64,000 nucleotides of DNA from Luteibacter jiangsuensis (GTDB lineage Bacteria; Pseudomonadota; Gammaproteobacteria; Xanthomonadales; Rhodanobacteraceae), in the NCBI RefSeq assembly GCF_030812295.1, contig NZ_JAUSSK010000004.1, forward strand, positions 372,001 to 436,000, given 5' to 3'. Position 1 is the stretch's first letter, and every line of letters begins with the position of its first letter. The position numbers were made by a program, and so were the translations under genes. This document shows, one piece after another, positions 49,112 to 57,178 of this stretch. The notes under the pieces were generated by a model. That model had not been told where the DNA came from. It did no database searches and was given only the letters and a program-made list of their open reading frames with translations.

Positions 49112-49189
49112 ATCGCGGACAGGGTCCGCCCCCACCCAAGCCATTCCCACCCGGGGGGCGTGCCTGGGTGGGAGCGGACCCCTGTCCGC
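49112..49189. repeat. REP pair, GCGGAC subtype, tail-to-tail
   Basis: ATCGCGGACAGGGTCCGCCCCCAC (49112-49135) and GTGGGAGCGGACCCCTGTCCGC (49168-49189). The stem is GCGGAC/GTCCGC in place of GCCGAC/GTCGGC, a compensated variant of the same family. Lies between convergent GST and the DUF2782-type gene. Confidence 0.7.
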
Positions 49190-49227
49190 TGCCCTACCCC
49201 GGCGCTATCCCGTCTCGCCCGCCTGCC

Positions 49228-49764
49228 TCAGTCCGAGCCGGCCGGCTTCGGAGCCTGGCCCCATTCGTAGACCTTGTAATAAACCGGATTCACCGGCCCG
49301 TTTTTCGGATCGTGATGGAGTTTCCCGTCCGGATCGGCCATGTAGGTCTGCGGCACGCCGTTCTTCGGCGTCACCACGACCATGAACAACTTGCCACCCG
49401 TGCGGTATTCCTCGACGCGATCGTCGCCCTGCTGGCGCACGGTGACCTGCGGTGCCTGCTGGCCCCGGGCGTCGACCGCACCGTTGTCCTGCATGGAGGG
49501 CAGCGCCACGGCGGAACGCGAGCCACCATCGGCGTCCGACGTGGCCGGCGTGGTCTTGCCGTCCTGGGCCGCGTCGTAAGGCACCGGCCTCTCGATCGGC
49601 TTCAGGCCCGACCGGTCCGGCTCGCCCGCCTTGACGCCCGGATCGTTCAGGCCTGGCGGAGGCGGGGCCGGCTTGAACGACGACGAATCCTGGGCGTTCT
49701 GCGCAACGGCAGGGAGCGCCAGTACCAGGGCAAGCGCGGCAGCGAGAGCGTGCGAGCGGTTCAT
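49228..49764 (-). CDS. DUF2782-type periplasmic protein
   Basis: 178 residues. Signal peptide HALAAALALVLALPAVAQ, a Pro-rich disordered stretch (KPAPPPPGLNDPG), and a C-terminal beta domain VTVRQQGDDRVEEYRTGGKLFMVVVTPKNGVPQTYM typical of DUF2782. Function unknown; the gene regularly sits head-to-head with polA in Xanthomonadales. GGAGAG precedes the ATG. Confidence 0.85.
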   Translation of the reverse strand: MNRSHALAAALALVLALPAVAQNAQDSSSFKPAPPPPGLNDPGVKAGEPDRSGLKPIERPVPYDAAQDGKTTPATSDADGGSRSAVALPSMQDNGAVDARGQQAPQVTVRQQGDDRVEEYRTGGKLFMVVVTPKNGVPQTYMADPDGKLHHDPKNGPVNPVYYKVYEWGQAPKPAGSD

Positions 49765-49848
49765 GGGAATCTCTCCATAAGGGACTGCGAGGATAGCAAT
49801 TCCCACCCCTCCGGCCACGTGAACGGGCGACCATGCGAGAATCGGAAA

Positions 49849-52593
49849 ATGCCTACGCTCACGCTCATCGACGGGTCCTCGTACCTGTACCGCGCGTTCC
49901 ACGCGCTGCCGCCCCTGACCAACACCTACGGCGAGCCCACCGGCGCGCTGTTCGGCATCGTCAACATGCTTCGCACGACGATGAAGGCGGGTTCCGACTA
50001 TGTCGCCTTCGTCTGCGACGCCCCCGGACGTACGTTCCGCGACGACCTCTACCCCGCATACAAGGCGAACCGGCCGTCCATGCCGGACGACCTGCGTGCA
50101 CAGGTCGACCCGATGATGAAGATCGTGGCCGCCCTGGGATTCCCGATCCTTTGCGTACCCGGCGTCGAGGCCGACGACGTGATCGGCACTCTCGCCAGCC
50201 AGGCCGCGAGCCAGGGGATCGATACGATCATCTCCACCGGCGACAAGGATTTCGCCCAGCTGGTCGGTGCGCACATCGTGCTGATCAACACGATGACCAA
50301 CACCACGATGGACATCGACGGCGTCATCGAGAAGTTCAGCGTGCGGCCGGAACAGATCGTCGATTACCTCACCCTCATGGGCGACAGCATCGACAACGTG
50401 CCGGGCGTGGAGAAATGCGGCCCGAAGACGGCGGCGAAGTGGCTGGCGGAGTACAAGGACCTGGATCAACTGCTCGCCAACGCGGACAAGATCGGCGGCA
50501 AGGTCGGCGAAAACCTGCGGGCGGCGATCCCGCGCCTGCCGCTATCGCGAGAACTGGTCACGATCCGCACGGACGTACCGCTGGAGCATGGCCCTGCCGA
50601 CCTGCGCATGCGCGACCGCGACGTCGAGGCACTGCGCGAACTCTATACACGCTATGACTTCAAGGCGGCACTGAAGGAGTTGGACGCAGCCGCCACGGAC
50701 ACGGCCGTGGCCGCCATCACGGTGCAAGCCGCCACACCGGCGGCCGTCGCCGCGCCCGCCACGGCACCCGACGCCGCGCTCGGCGCCGAGGGTGAGTACG
50801 AGCTGGTCATGACCGAGGCACGCCTGGCGGCGTGGCTGGAAAAGCTCGAGACCGCGCCACTGATCGCCTTCGATACCGAGACCACCAGCATCGACGCGAT
50901 GCAGGCGGACATCGTCGGTTTGTCACTGGCGGTCGAACCAGGCAAGGCTGCCTATATTCCACTGGCACACGATTATCCGGGTGCGCCGGCGCAGCTGTCG
51001 CGCGAACACGTGCTCGGCGCGCTGAAACCGATCTTCGAAGACCCGTCAAGGCCGAAGGTCGGACAACATGGCAAGTACGACATCAACATCCTGTCGCACT
51101 ACGGCATCGCGTTACGCGGCCTGAAGCACGATACGATGCTTGAGTCGTACGTGTACAACGCCACCGCGACGCGTCACGACATGGATTCCCTGGCCTCGCG
51201 CTACCTCGGCTACACGACGATCAAGTACGAGCACGTCGCGGGCAAGGGCGCCAAGCAAATCTCTTTCTCACAGGTGGACTGCGACACCGCCTGCCGCTAC
51301 GCGGCCGAGGATGCGGATATCACGCTTCGCCTGCACCACGCCCTGTGGCCGAAACTCGAGGCCGAGCCATCGCTGCGGGCCGTATACGAGGACATCGAGA
51401 TTCCGCTCGTGCCCGTCCTGGCCAAGATGGAACGCATAGGCGTGCTGATCGACGCGAACGAGCTGCGCAAGCAAAGCCAGCAGCTCGGCAAGCGCATGGT
51501 CGAACTGCAGAAGCAGGCCTATGCCTCGGCCGGCCACGACTTCAACCTCGATTCGCCGAAGCAGCTGCAGGCCGTGCTGTTCGACGAACTGGGGCTGGCG
51601 GCGAAGATCAAGACACCGACCGGCCAGCCGTCGACGAACGAGGAGGCGCTGGAGGCCATCGCCGATACGCACGAACTGCCGCGCCTGATCCTCGAATACC
51701 GCGGCCTCGCGAAATTGCGCTCGACCTATACCGACAAGCTCGCCGGCATTGTCAATCCACGCACGGGGCGCGTGCATACCAGTTATCACCAGGGCGCCGT
51801 GGCCACGGGCCGCATCAGCTCTTCCGACCCGAACCTGCAGAACATCCCCGTGCGCACCGAGGAGGGCCGGCGCATCCGCCAGGCGTTCGTCGCACCGGAG
51901 GGATGGCGCATCCTCGCGGCCGACTACTCGCAGATCGAATTGCGCATCATGGCCCACCTGTCCAACGACGAGGGACTCCTCCGCGCCTTCCAGGAAGGCG
52001 GCGACGTGCACCGTGCGACGGCGGCGGAAGTATTCGGCGTGCCGCCTGCCGAGGTCACCACGAACCAGCGTCGCGCGGCCAAGGCGATCAACTTCGGCCT
52101 GATGTATGGAATGAGCTCGTTCGGCCTTGCCCGCCAGCTCGGCGTCGACCGCGGCGAGGCCTCCGATTACATGGGGCGTTATTTCTCGCGCTATCCCGGC
52201 GTGCGCGCCTTCATGGACGCCACGCGCGAGCAGGCCCACCGCGATGGCTACGTGCAGACCCTGTTCGGCCGGCGCCTGTACCTCGAGAACCTCAACTCGC
52301 GCAACCAGGCCTTCCGCGCCGGCGCCGAGCGCGCGGCGATCAATGCGCCGATGCAGGGCACGGCAGCCGACATCATCAAGCGGGCCATGATCGCCGTGGC
52401 TGCCTGGATCGAGCCCCGGGACGACGTACGCCTGCTCATGCAGGTACACGATGAACTGGTCTTCGAGGTCCGCGCGGACGTGGTGGACGAGGTCCGCGCG
52501 GGTATCGAGAAGCACATGACCGGTGCCGCCACGCTCAGCGTGCCCCTGCAGGTCGACATCGGCGTCGGCGCCAACTGGGACGAAGCCCATTGA
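49849..52593 (+). CDS. DNA polymerase I
   Basis: 914 residues with all three domains: 5' nuclease (1-290; MPTLTLIDGSSYLYRAFHAL, EADDVIGTLA, STGDKDFAQLV), 3'-5' proofreading (about 320-505) with intact Asp342 and Glu344 in FDTETTSID, and polymerase (about 515-914) with DYSQIELRIMAHLS, RRAAKAINFGLMYGMS and QVHDELVFEV. An Ala/Thr-rich linker at about 285-310 separates the first two. Start at MPTLTLIDGS; the frame stays open 250 codons upstream, but that stretch is antisense to the DUF2782 gene. Confidence 0.97.
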   Translation: MPTLTLIDGSSYLYRAFHALPPLTNTYGEPTGALFGIVNMLRTTMKAGSDYVAFVCDAPGRTFRDDLYPAYKANRPSMPDDLRAQVDPMMKIVAALGFPILCVPGVEADDVIGTLASQAASQGIDTIISTGDKDFAQLVGAHIVLINTMTNTTMDIDGVIEKFSVRPEQIVDYLTLMGDSIDNVPGVEKCGPKTAAKWLAEYKDLDQLLANADKIGGKVGENLRAAIPRLPLSRELVTIRTDVPLEHGPADLRMRDRDVEALRELYTRYDFKAALKELDAAATDTAVAAITVQAATPAAVAAPATAPDAALGAEGEYELVMTEARLAAWLEKLETAPLIAFDTETTSIDAMQADIVGLSLAVEPGKAAYIPLAHDYPGAPAQLSREHVLGALKPIFEDPSRPKVGQHGKYDINILSHYGIALRGLKHDTMLESYVYNATATRHDMDSLASRYLGYTTIKYEHVAGKGAKQISFSQVDCDTACRYAAEDADITLRLHHALWPKLEAEPSLRAVYEDIEIPLVPVLAKMERIGVLIDANELRKQSQQLGKRMVELQKQAYASAGHDFNLDSPKQLQAVLFDELGLAAKIKTPTGQPSTNEEALEAIADTHELPRLILEYRGLAKLRSTYTDKLAGIVNPRTGRVHTSYHQGAVATGRISSSDPNLQNIPVRTEEGRRIRQAFVAPEGWRILAADYSQIELRIMAHLSNDEGLLRAFQEGGDVHRATAAEVFGVPPAEVTTNQRRAAKAINFGLMYGMSSFGLARQLGVDRGEASDYMGRYFSRYPGVRAFMDATREQAHRDGYVQTLFGRRLYLENLNSRNQAFRAGAERAAINAPMQGTAADIIKRAMIAVAAWIEPRDDVRLLMQVHDELVFEVRADVVDEVRAGIEKHMTGAATLSVPLQVDIGVGANWDEAH

Positions 52594-52640
52594 CCCGGCG
52601 AATAGCCATCCAAACGTAAGATTTCCGTATAGTCGTTCAG

Positions 52641-52660
52641 GTGAGGGTGCGCCAACTCAC
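52641..52660 (+). other. Hairpin just downstream of a TATAGT box
   Basis: GTGAG (52641-52645) and CTCAC (52656-52660), with an inner GG/CC pair, form a hairpin that starts 7 nt after TATAGT (52628-52633), where a transcript would begin. A T7 run follows at 52691-52697. It may mark a second, earlier RNA start in the polA-downstream gap. Confidence 0.35.
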
Positions 52661-52733
52661 TGATTATTGGCCTTATGAACGCCGGCTGACTTTTTTTCGC
52701 CCCGCGTTGCAACTTCGACCGTTCCCGGACGTC

Positions 52734-52739
52734 TATATC
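52734..52739 (+). promoter_or_regulatory. Candidate -10 of the sX13-like RNA
   Basis: TATATC, about 9 nt before the inferred RNA start. No good -35 is seen. Confidence 0.35.
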
Positions 52740-52747
52740 TTCGGACG

Positions 52748-52872
52748 CACGCAACGGCGTCCCATCGGTGGACTCCACCTCCCTGGAGTCACCCTGCGGA
52801 CGGTCCGATCTTCCCCTGGGTCCGACCGTCCACCGGCCCCGAGAGCTCCCCTGGCTCTCGGGGTTTTTTTTG
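52748..52872 (+). ncRNA. sX13-like small RNA
   Basis: About 125 nt between polA and a small membrane-protein gene. Three hairpins follow each other: SL1 52767-52793 (GACTCCA/TGGAGTC stem, loop CCTCCC), SL2 52798-52831 (GGACGGTC/GACCGTCC stem, apical CTTCCCCTG) and SL3 52837-52863 (terminator stem, loop TCCCCTG). All loops carry the same pyrimidine C-rich motif. From memory, Xanthomonas sX13 is a roughly 115-nt Hfq-independent RNA downstream of polA with C-rich hairpin loops that pair with G-rich ribosome-binding sites; E. coli Spot 42 holds the same place. The 5' end is inferred. Confidence 0.65.
52837..52872 (+). terminator. Intrinsic terminator (third hairpin of the sRNA)
   Basis: Perfect 10-bp stem CCCCGAGAGC (52837-52846) / GCTCTCGGGG (52854-52863), loop TCCCCTG, followed by nine T (52864-52872). 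Confidence 0.92.
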
Positions 52873-52941
52873 CGAAAGACAAAGCCTGCACATTCACACC
52901 CGCATCCTCTCGGCCACATCGAACAAGGGAGGGGAACGCAT

Positions 52942-53160
52942 ATGCGCGCAGGTCTCATCATCGTCGGCGTCATCCTGGTCGGCCTAGGCCTCTGGGTGAC
53001 CCTGGGCAACGGCAGCTACAGCAAGACCGACACGGTCGCGTCCATCGGTTCGGCCAAGATCGAAGCCACGCACGACAAGGCCATTCCGCAATGGGTAGGG
53101 ATCGCGGGCATCGTCATCGGCGGTATCGTCGCCGTGGCGGGGATCGCGCAGAAGCGTTGA
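52942..53160 (+). CDS. Small membrane protein (DUF3185-like)
   Basis: 72 residues: TM1 (LIIVGVILVGLGLWVTLG), a short polar loop (NGSYSKTDTVASIGSAKIEATHDKAIP) and TM2 (WVGIAGIVIGGIVAVAGIA). A GGGAGGGG ribosome site precedes the ATG by 6-7 nt, which supports it as a real gene. Function unknown; resembles DUF3185 proteins. Confidence 0.75.
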   Translation: MRAGLIIVGVILVGLGLWVTLGNGSYSKTDTVASIGSAKIEATHDKAIPQWVGIAGIVIGGIVAVAGIAQKR

Positions 53161-53168
53161 CGCGGCAC

Positions 53169-53187
53169 GGGGGCCGGGGCGGCCCCC
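53169..53187. other. GC hairpin between the small gene and uvrD
   Basis: GGGGGCC (53169-53175) and GGCCCCC (53181-53187) with loop GGGGC. No T run follows, so it may be a weak or factor-dependent terminator, or a stabiliser of the small-gene mRNA. It lies just before the uvrD -10. Confidence 0.35.
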
Positions 53188-53193
53188 AACCGC

Positions 53194-53199
53194 TACAAT
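53194..53199 (+). promoter_or_regulatory. -10 box 6 nt before the uvrD start
   Basis: TACAAT ends 6 nt before the ATG, which predicts a transcript beginning at or next to the start codon. Confidence 0.45.
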
Positions 53200-53205
53200 G
53201 GGGGG

Positions 53206-55413
53206 ATGGATGTTTCCCACCTTCTCGACTCCCTCAACGACGCCCAGCGTGAGGCCGTCAGCGCCCCGCCCGGCCACTACCTGATCCTCGCCGGCGCCGG
53301 CTCGGGCAAGACCCGGGTACTGACCAACCGCATCGGCTGGCTCACCCAGGTGGACCGGGTGCCGCCGTGGGCGATCCTCGCCGTCACGTTCACCAACAAG
53401 GCCGCCGGCGAGATGCGCACCCGCCTGGACGGGATCATTCCCGGCGGCACGCAAGGCCTCACGGTGGGCACCTTCCACGGCATCGCGCACCGGCTGCTGC
53501 GCCGTCACTGGCGCGAGGCCGGCCTGGTCGAGGGTTTCCAGATCCTCGATTCCGACGACCAGCAACGGCTGATAAAGCGCGTGATCGCCGGCATGGGCCT
53601 GGACGAGGCGCGCTTTCCGCCACGCCAGGCGTCGTGGCAAATCAACAACTGGAAGGACGAAGGCAAGCGGCCCGACGCGATCGAGCACCGCGACCACCCG
53701 GTGACCCGTGCCTTCGTGGAGATCTACAAGGCCTACGAACAGCAATGCCAGCGGGCCGGGTTGGTGGATTTCGCCGAGCTCCTGCTGCGTGCACACGAGC
53801 TGTGGCTGAAGGACCCGCAAGTCCTCAAGCACTACCAGGACCGCTGGCGCTACCTGCTGATCGACGAGTTCCAGGACACCAACACCCTGCAGTACGCGTG
53901 GATACGCGTGCTGGCCGGTAGTACCGGGCAAGCCTTCGTGGTCGGCGACGACGACCAGGCGATCTATGGCTGGCGCGGCGCCAAGGTGGAGAACGTGCAG
54001 CAATTCCTGCACGATTTCCCCGGAGCGAAGACGATCCGCCTGGAGCAGAACTACCGCTCCACCTCGACGATCCTGAAGGCCGCCAACGCGGTCATCGCAC
54101 GCAATGGGGGCCGCCTCGGCAAACAGCTGTGGACCGATGGCGGCGAAGGTGATCGCATCGCCCTGTATGCCGCGTACAACGAGCAGGACGAGGCACGCTT
54201 CGTCATCGAGCGCATCCGCGAGTACATCGCCGAACACGGCAATGCACGCGACTGCGCCATCCTTTACCGCTCCAACGCCCAGTCGCGCAACTTCGAAGAA
54301 CAGTTGATCCAGCGCGACCTGCCTTATCGTGTCTATGGCGGCCTTCGCTTCTTCGAACGCGCCGAAATCAAGGATGCCCTCGCCTACCTTCGCCTCGCAT
54401 CGAACCGCCACGACGACGCCGCCTTCGAACGCGCCGTGAACACGCCGCCGCGCGGCATCGGCGACCGCACGCTCGACGAATTGCGCCGGCGCGCACGCAC
54501 CGACGGCAGCTCCATGTGGGAGGCGTCGCTCACCGAGGCTTCCATCGGCTCGATGGCGGGCCGTGCGAAGAACGCGGTGAAGGCCTTCATCGGCCTGATC
54601 GACAACCTCGCACGCACCTTCGGCGGCCACGGCGAAGGCGGCGAAGGGAACGACGCGCCAAGCGCGCTCGGCCTTGCCGAACAGATCGAGCACGCCATCA
54701 TCCATACCGGCCTGCGCGACTTCTACGAGAACGACAAGCGCGGCAACGGCGAAGCGCGCGTGGAGAACCTGGACGAGCTGGTCAACGTGGCCAGCCGCTT
54801 CGAGATGACCCCGGAAGACGTCGACGCCGGGCTCAACGAACTCTCCGCTTTTCTGTCGCATGCCGCGCTGGAAGCCGGCGAAGGCCAGGGCGAGGCCTGG
54901 GACGATTGCGTGCAGCTGATGACACTGCATTCGGCAAAAGGCCTGGAGTTCCCCGTGGTCTTCCTGGTCGGCATGGAAGAAGGCCTGTTTCCGAGCCAGC
55001 GCTCCACGGAGGAAGACAACCGCCTGGAGGAAGAGCGGCGCCTGGCCTACGTAGGCATCACGCGTGCCCGGGAGCGGCTCTACCTTTCCCATGCGGAATC
55101 GCGCCGCATGCACGGCACCGAGATGTTGGCCCGGCCCTCTCGCTTCCTCGGTGAGATCCCTCCCGACCTGATCGACGAGCTACGCCCGCGCGTCCAGGTT
55201 TCGCGCCCGGCCTATGCCGACCGCTACGCGTCTTCGGCCGTGGAAGAGGCCTCGCCGATTCGCCTCGGGCAGCGGGTCAGCCACCCGAAGTTCGGGGAAG
55301 GAACCATCGTCAGCGCCGAAGGCGCCGGCTCGCACATGCGCGTGCAGGTGAATTTCGAGGATGCCGGGAGCAAGTGGCTGGTTTACGCTTACGCGAATCT
55401 GACCGCGTTGTAA
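53206..55413 (+). CDS. DNA helicase II UvrD
   Basis: 735 residues, superfamily 1 3'-5' helicase for mismatch and excision repair. Q motif LNDAQREAV, Walker A ILAGAGSGKTRVL (Lys35), Walker B LLIDEFQDTN, VVGDDDQAIYGWRGA, EQNYRS, TLHSAKGLEFPVVFLVG and VGITRARERLYLSHAESR. The C-terminal tail keeps the UvrD Tudor-like fold (VSHPKFGEGTIVSAEGAG), which binds RNA polymerase in E. coli. Its own promoter is likely (see -10). Confidence 0.95.
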   Translation: MDVSHLLDSLNDAQREAVSAPPGHYLILAGAGSGKTRVLTNRIGWLTQVDRVPPWAILAVTFTNKAAGEMRTRLDGIIPGGTQGLTVGTFHGIAHRLLRRHWREAGLVEGFQILDSDDQQRLIKRVIAGMGLDEARFPPRQASWQINNWKDEGKRPDAIEHRDHPVTRAFVEIYKAYEQQCQRAGLVDFAELLLRAHELWLKDPQVLKHYQDRWRYLLIDEFQDTNTLQYAWIRVLAGSTGQAFVVGDDDQAIYGWRGAKVENVQQFLHDFPGAKTIRLEQNYRSTSTILKAANAVIARNGGRLGKQLWTDGGEGDRIALYAAYNEQDEARFVIERIREYIAEHGNARDCAILYRSNAQSRNFEEQLIQRDLPYRVYGGLRFFERAEIKDALAYLRLASNRHDDAAFERAVNTPPRGIGDRTLDELRRRARTDGSSMWEASLTEASIGSMAGRAKNAVKAFIGLIDNLARTFGGHGEGGEGNDAPSALGLAEQIEHAIIHTGLRDFYENDKRGNGEARVENLDELVNVASRFEMTPEDVDAGLNELSAFLSHAALEAGEGQGEAWDDCVQLMTLHSAKGLEFPVVFLVGMEEGLFPSQRSTEEDNRLEEERRLAYVGITRARERLYLSHAESRRMHGTEMLARPSRFLGEIPPDLIDELRPRVQVSRPAYADRYASSAVEEASPIRLGQRVSHPKFGEGTIVSAEGAGSHMRVQVNFEDAGSKWLVYAYANLTAL

Positions 55414-55462
55414 GGGGCTTCCCGCCGTACAGCCGGCGCGGAAGAAGGGGAAAGGGAACCGC

Positions 55463-57178
55463 ATGATCGTGGGCATCGATCTGGGCACGACCCACAGCCT
55501 CGTCGCGGCGTGGCTGGATGGTGCCCCGCGCCTGATTCCCAACGCGCTCGGCGGCATGCTGACGCCGTCGTGCGTCGGTGTCGACGAGGATGGCAGCATC
55601 CTCGTCGGGGAAGCCGCGCGGGAACGCCTGCAGGCCCATCCGCAACAGACCGCCTCGCTGTTCAAGCGTTACATGGGCAACTCTCGCAGCATGCGCCTGG
55701 GCGACCGCGATTATCGCGCGGAAGAGCTTTCCGCCCTGGTTCTTCGTTCGCTCAAGGCGGATGCCGAGGCTTTCCTCGGCGAGCCGGTCACCGGGGCCAT
55801 CGTGACCGTGCCCGCCTATTTTTCGGACGCGCAACGCAAGGCGACGCGGTTGGCCGGCGAACTCGCCGGTCTCAGGGTGGAACGCCTGCTCAACGAGCCG
55901 ACCGCCGCCGCACTCGCCTATGGGCTGCATGATGCCCGTAGCGAGACGCAATTCCTGGTTTTCGACCTCGGCGGCGGCACATTCGATGTATCCATCCTCG
56001 AAATGTTCGAGGGTGTCATGGAGGTGCGCGCCAGCGCCGGCGACAACATGCTCGGCGGCGAGGACTTCACCACGCTGATCGCCGATCTCGCCTTCGCGAA
56101 TGGGGTGCCTGAAGCGGCGCGTGACGATCCCCGCTTCATGCGGCGGCTGGCGGCCAGCGCCGAACGGGCCAAGCGGGAACTGAGCGCCCGTGGCGTCGCC
56201 TCCCTGGATGTTCGTTACGAGGATCGTCCGACCCGGGTAGAGATCGACGCCGAGGCATTCGAGAAGCTGAGCCAACCGCTGCTCAACCGCCTCTGGCGCC
56301 CGATCGAGCGCGCCATGCGCGACGCCCGCATCCGCGCCGCGGATCTCGACAGCGTGGTGCTGGCCGGCGGCGCCACGCGCATGCCCATGATCCGCGCACT
56401 CGCCACGCGCATGTTCGGCCGCTTCCCCGCCGTAGGTCACAACCCGGACGAAGTGGTCGCCATGGGTGCCGCGGTGCAGGCAGGGCTGAAGATGAAGGAC
56501 AAGGCGCTCGACGAGATGGTGATGACGGACGTCTGTCCGTACACGCTCGGCACCGAGGTCGTGCGCCAGCACGACAACGGGTCACAGGCACCAGGGTTCT
56601 TCGCGCCGGTGATCCAACGCAATACCGTCGTTCCCACCAGTCGCGTCGAGCGCTTTTCGCCGGCGACACCCGAGCAAAAGCAGATTCGCATCGGCGTCTA
56701 CCAGGGCGAATCGCGCATGGTCCGCGACAACATCGCGCTTGGCGAACTCACGATCCCCATCGTCCCGGGTCATGGCGATGGCGTGGACGTTCGATTCACC
56801 TACGACGTCGATGGTCTCCTGGAAGTCGCGATGACGGTCGTCGCCAGCGGCGAGGTGAAGCGGCTGGTGATCGAAAGTGGCGAGGCACACATGCCTGCGG
56901 AGGAGATCGCACAGCGACTGCAGGCGCTGTCGGCCCTCAAGATACATCCGCGTGACACACTCGAATACCGCACCCTGCTCGCCCGTGCGGAGCGTCTCCA
57001 CGAGCAACTCCCAGGCGAGCTCCGCGAGCGGCTTGGCCGCATCGTCCTTCGCTTCGAGCAGGTGCTTGCCACCCAGGACCAGCGGCTTGTCGCACGCGAA
57101 GCCGTGGTATTCCGCGAGGCCTTGCGGGCGATCGAACACGACGATCGATTCGCGCTGGATCCGGCGAACCGAGCATGA
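55463..57178 (+). CDS. Hsp70-family chaperone, HscC-like
   Basis: 571 residues, shorter than DnaK (about 640) and the length of HscC. ATPase domain: IVGIDLGTTHSLVAAW, VTVPAYFSDAQRKATRLAGELAGL, FDLGGGTFDVSILEMFEG and VLAGGATRMPMIRAL. The substrate-binding part is present (about 375-500) but the DnaK lid tail and EEVD-like end are missing. HscC in E. coli works with DjlB/DjlC; here the next gene, overlapping by 4 bp, is a J-like protein, so a private chaperone pair is likely. Confidence 0.88.
   Translation: MIVGIDLGTTHSLVAAWLDGAPRLIPNALGGMLTPSCVGVDEDGSILVGEAARERLQAHPQQTASLFKRYMGNSRSMRLGDRDYRAEELSALVLRSLKADAEAFLGEPVTGAIVTVPAYFSDAQRKATRLAGELAGLRVERLLNEPTAAALAYGLHDARSETQFLVFDLGGGTFDVSILEMFEGVMEVRASAGDNMLGGEDFTTLIADLAFANGVPEAARDDPRFMRRLAASAERAKRELSARGVASLDVRYEDRPTRVEIDAEAFEKLSQPLLNRLWRPIERAMRDARIRAADLDSVVLAGGATRMPMIRALATRMFGRFPAVGHNPDEVVAMGAAVQAGLKMKDKALDEMVMTDVCPYTLGTEVVRQHDNGSQAPGFFAPVIQRNTVVPTSRVERFSPATPEQKQIRIGVYQGESRMVRDNIALGELTIPIVPGHGDGVDVRFTYDVDGLLEVAMTVVASGEVKRLVIESGEAHMPAEEIAQRLQALSALKIHPRDTLEYRTLLARAERLHEQLPGELRERLGRIVLRFEQVLATQDQRLVAREAVVFREALRAIEHDDRFALDPANRA

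Noticed and set aside
49099..49848. 250-codon N-terminal extension of DNA polymerase I
   Set aside because: The frame is open, but the sequence is antisense to the DUF2782-type gene and includes a REP element; MPTLTLIDGSSYLYRAF at 49849 is the normal PolI start.
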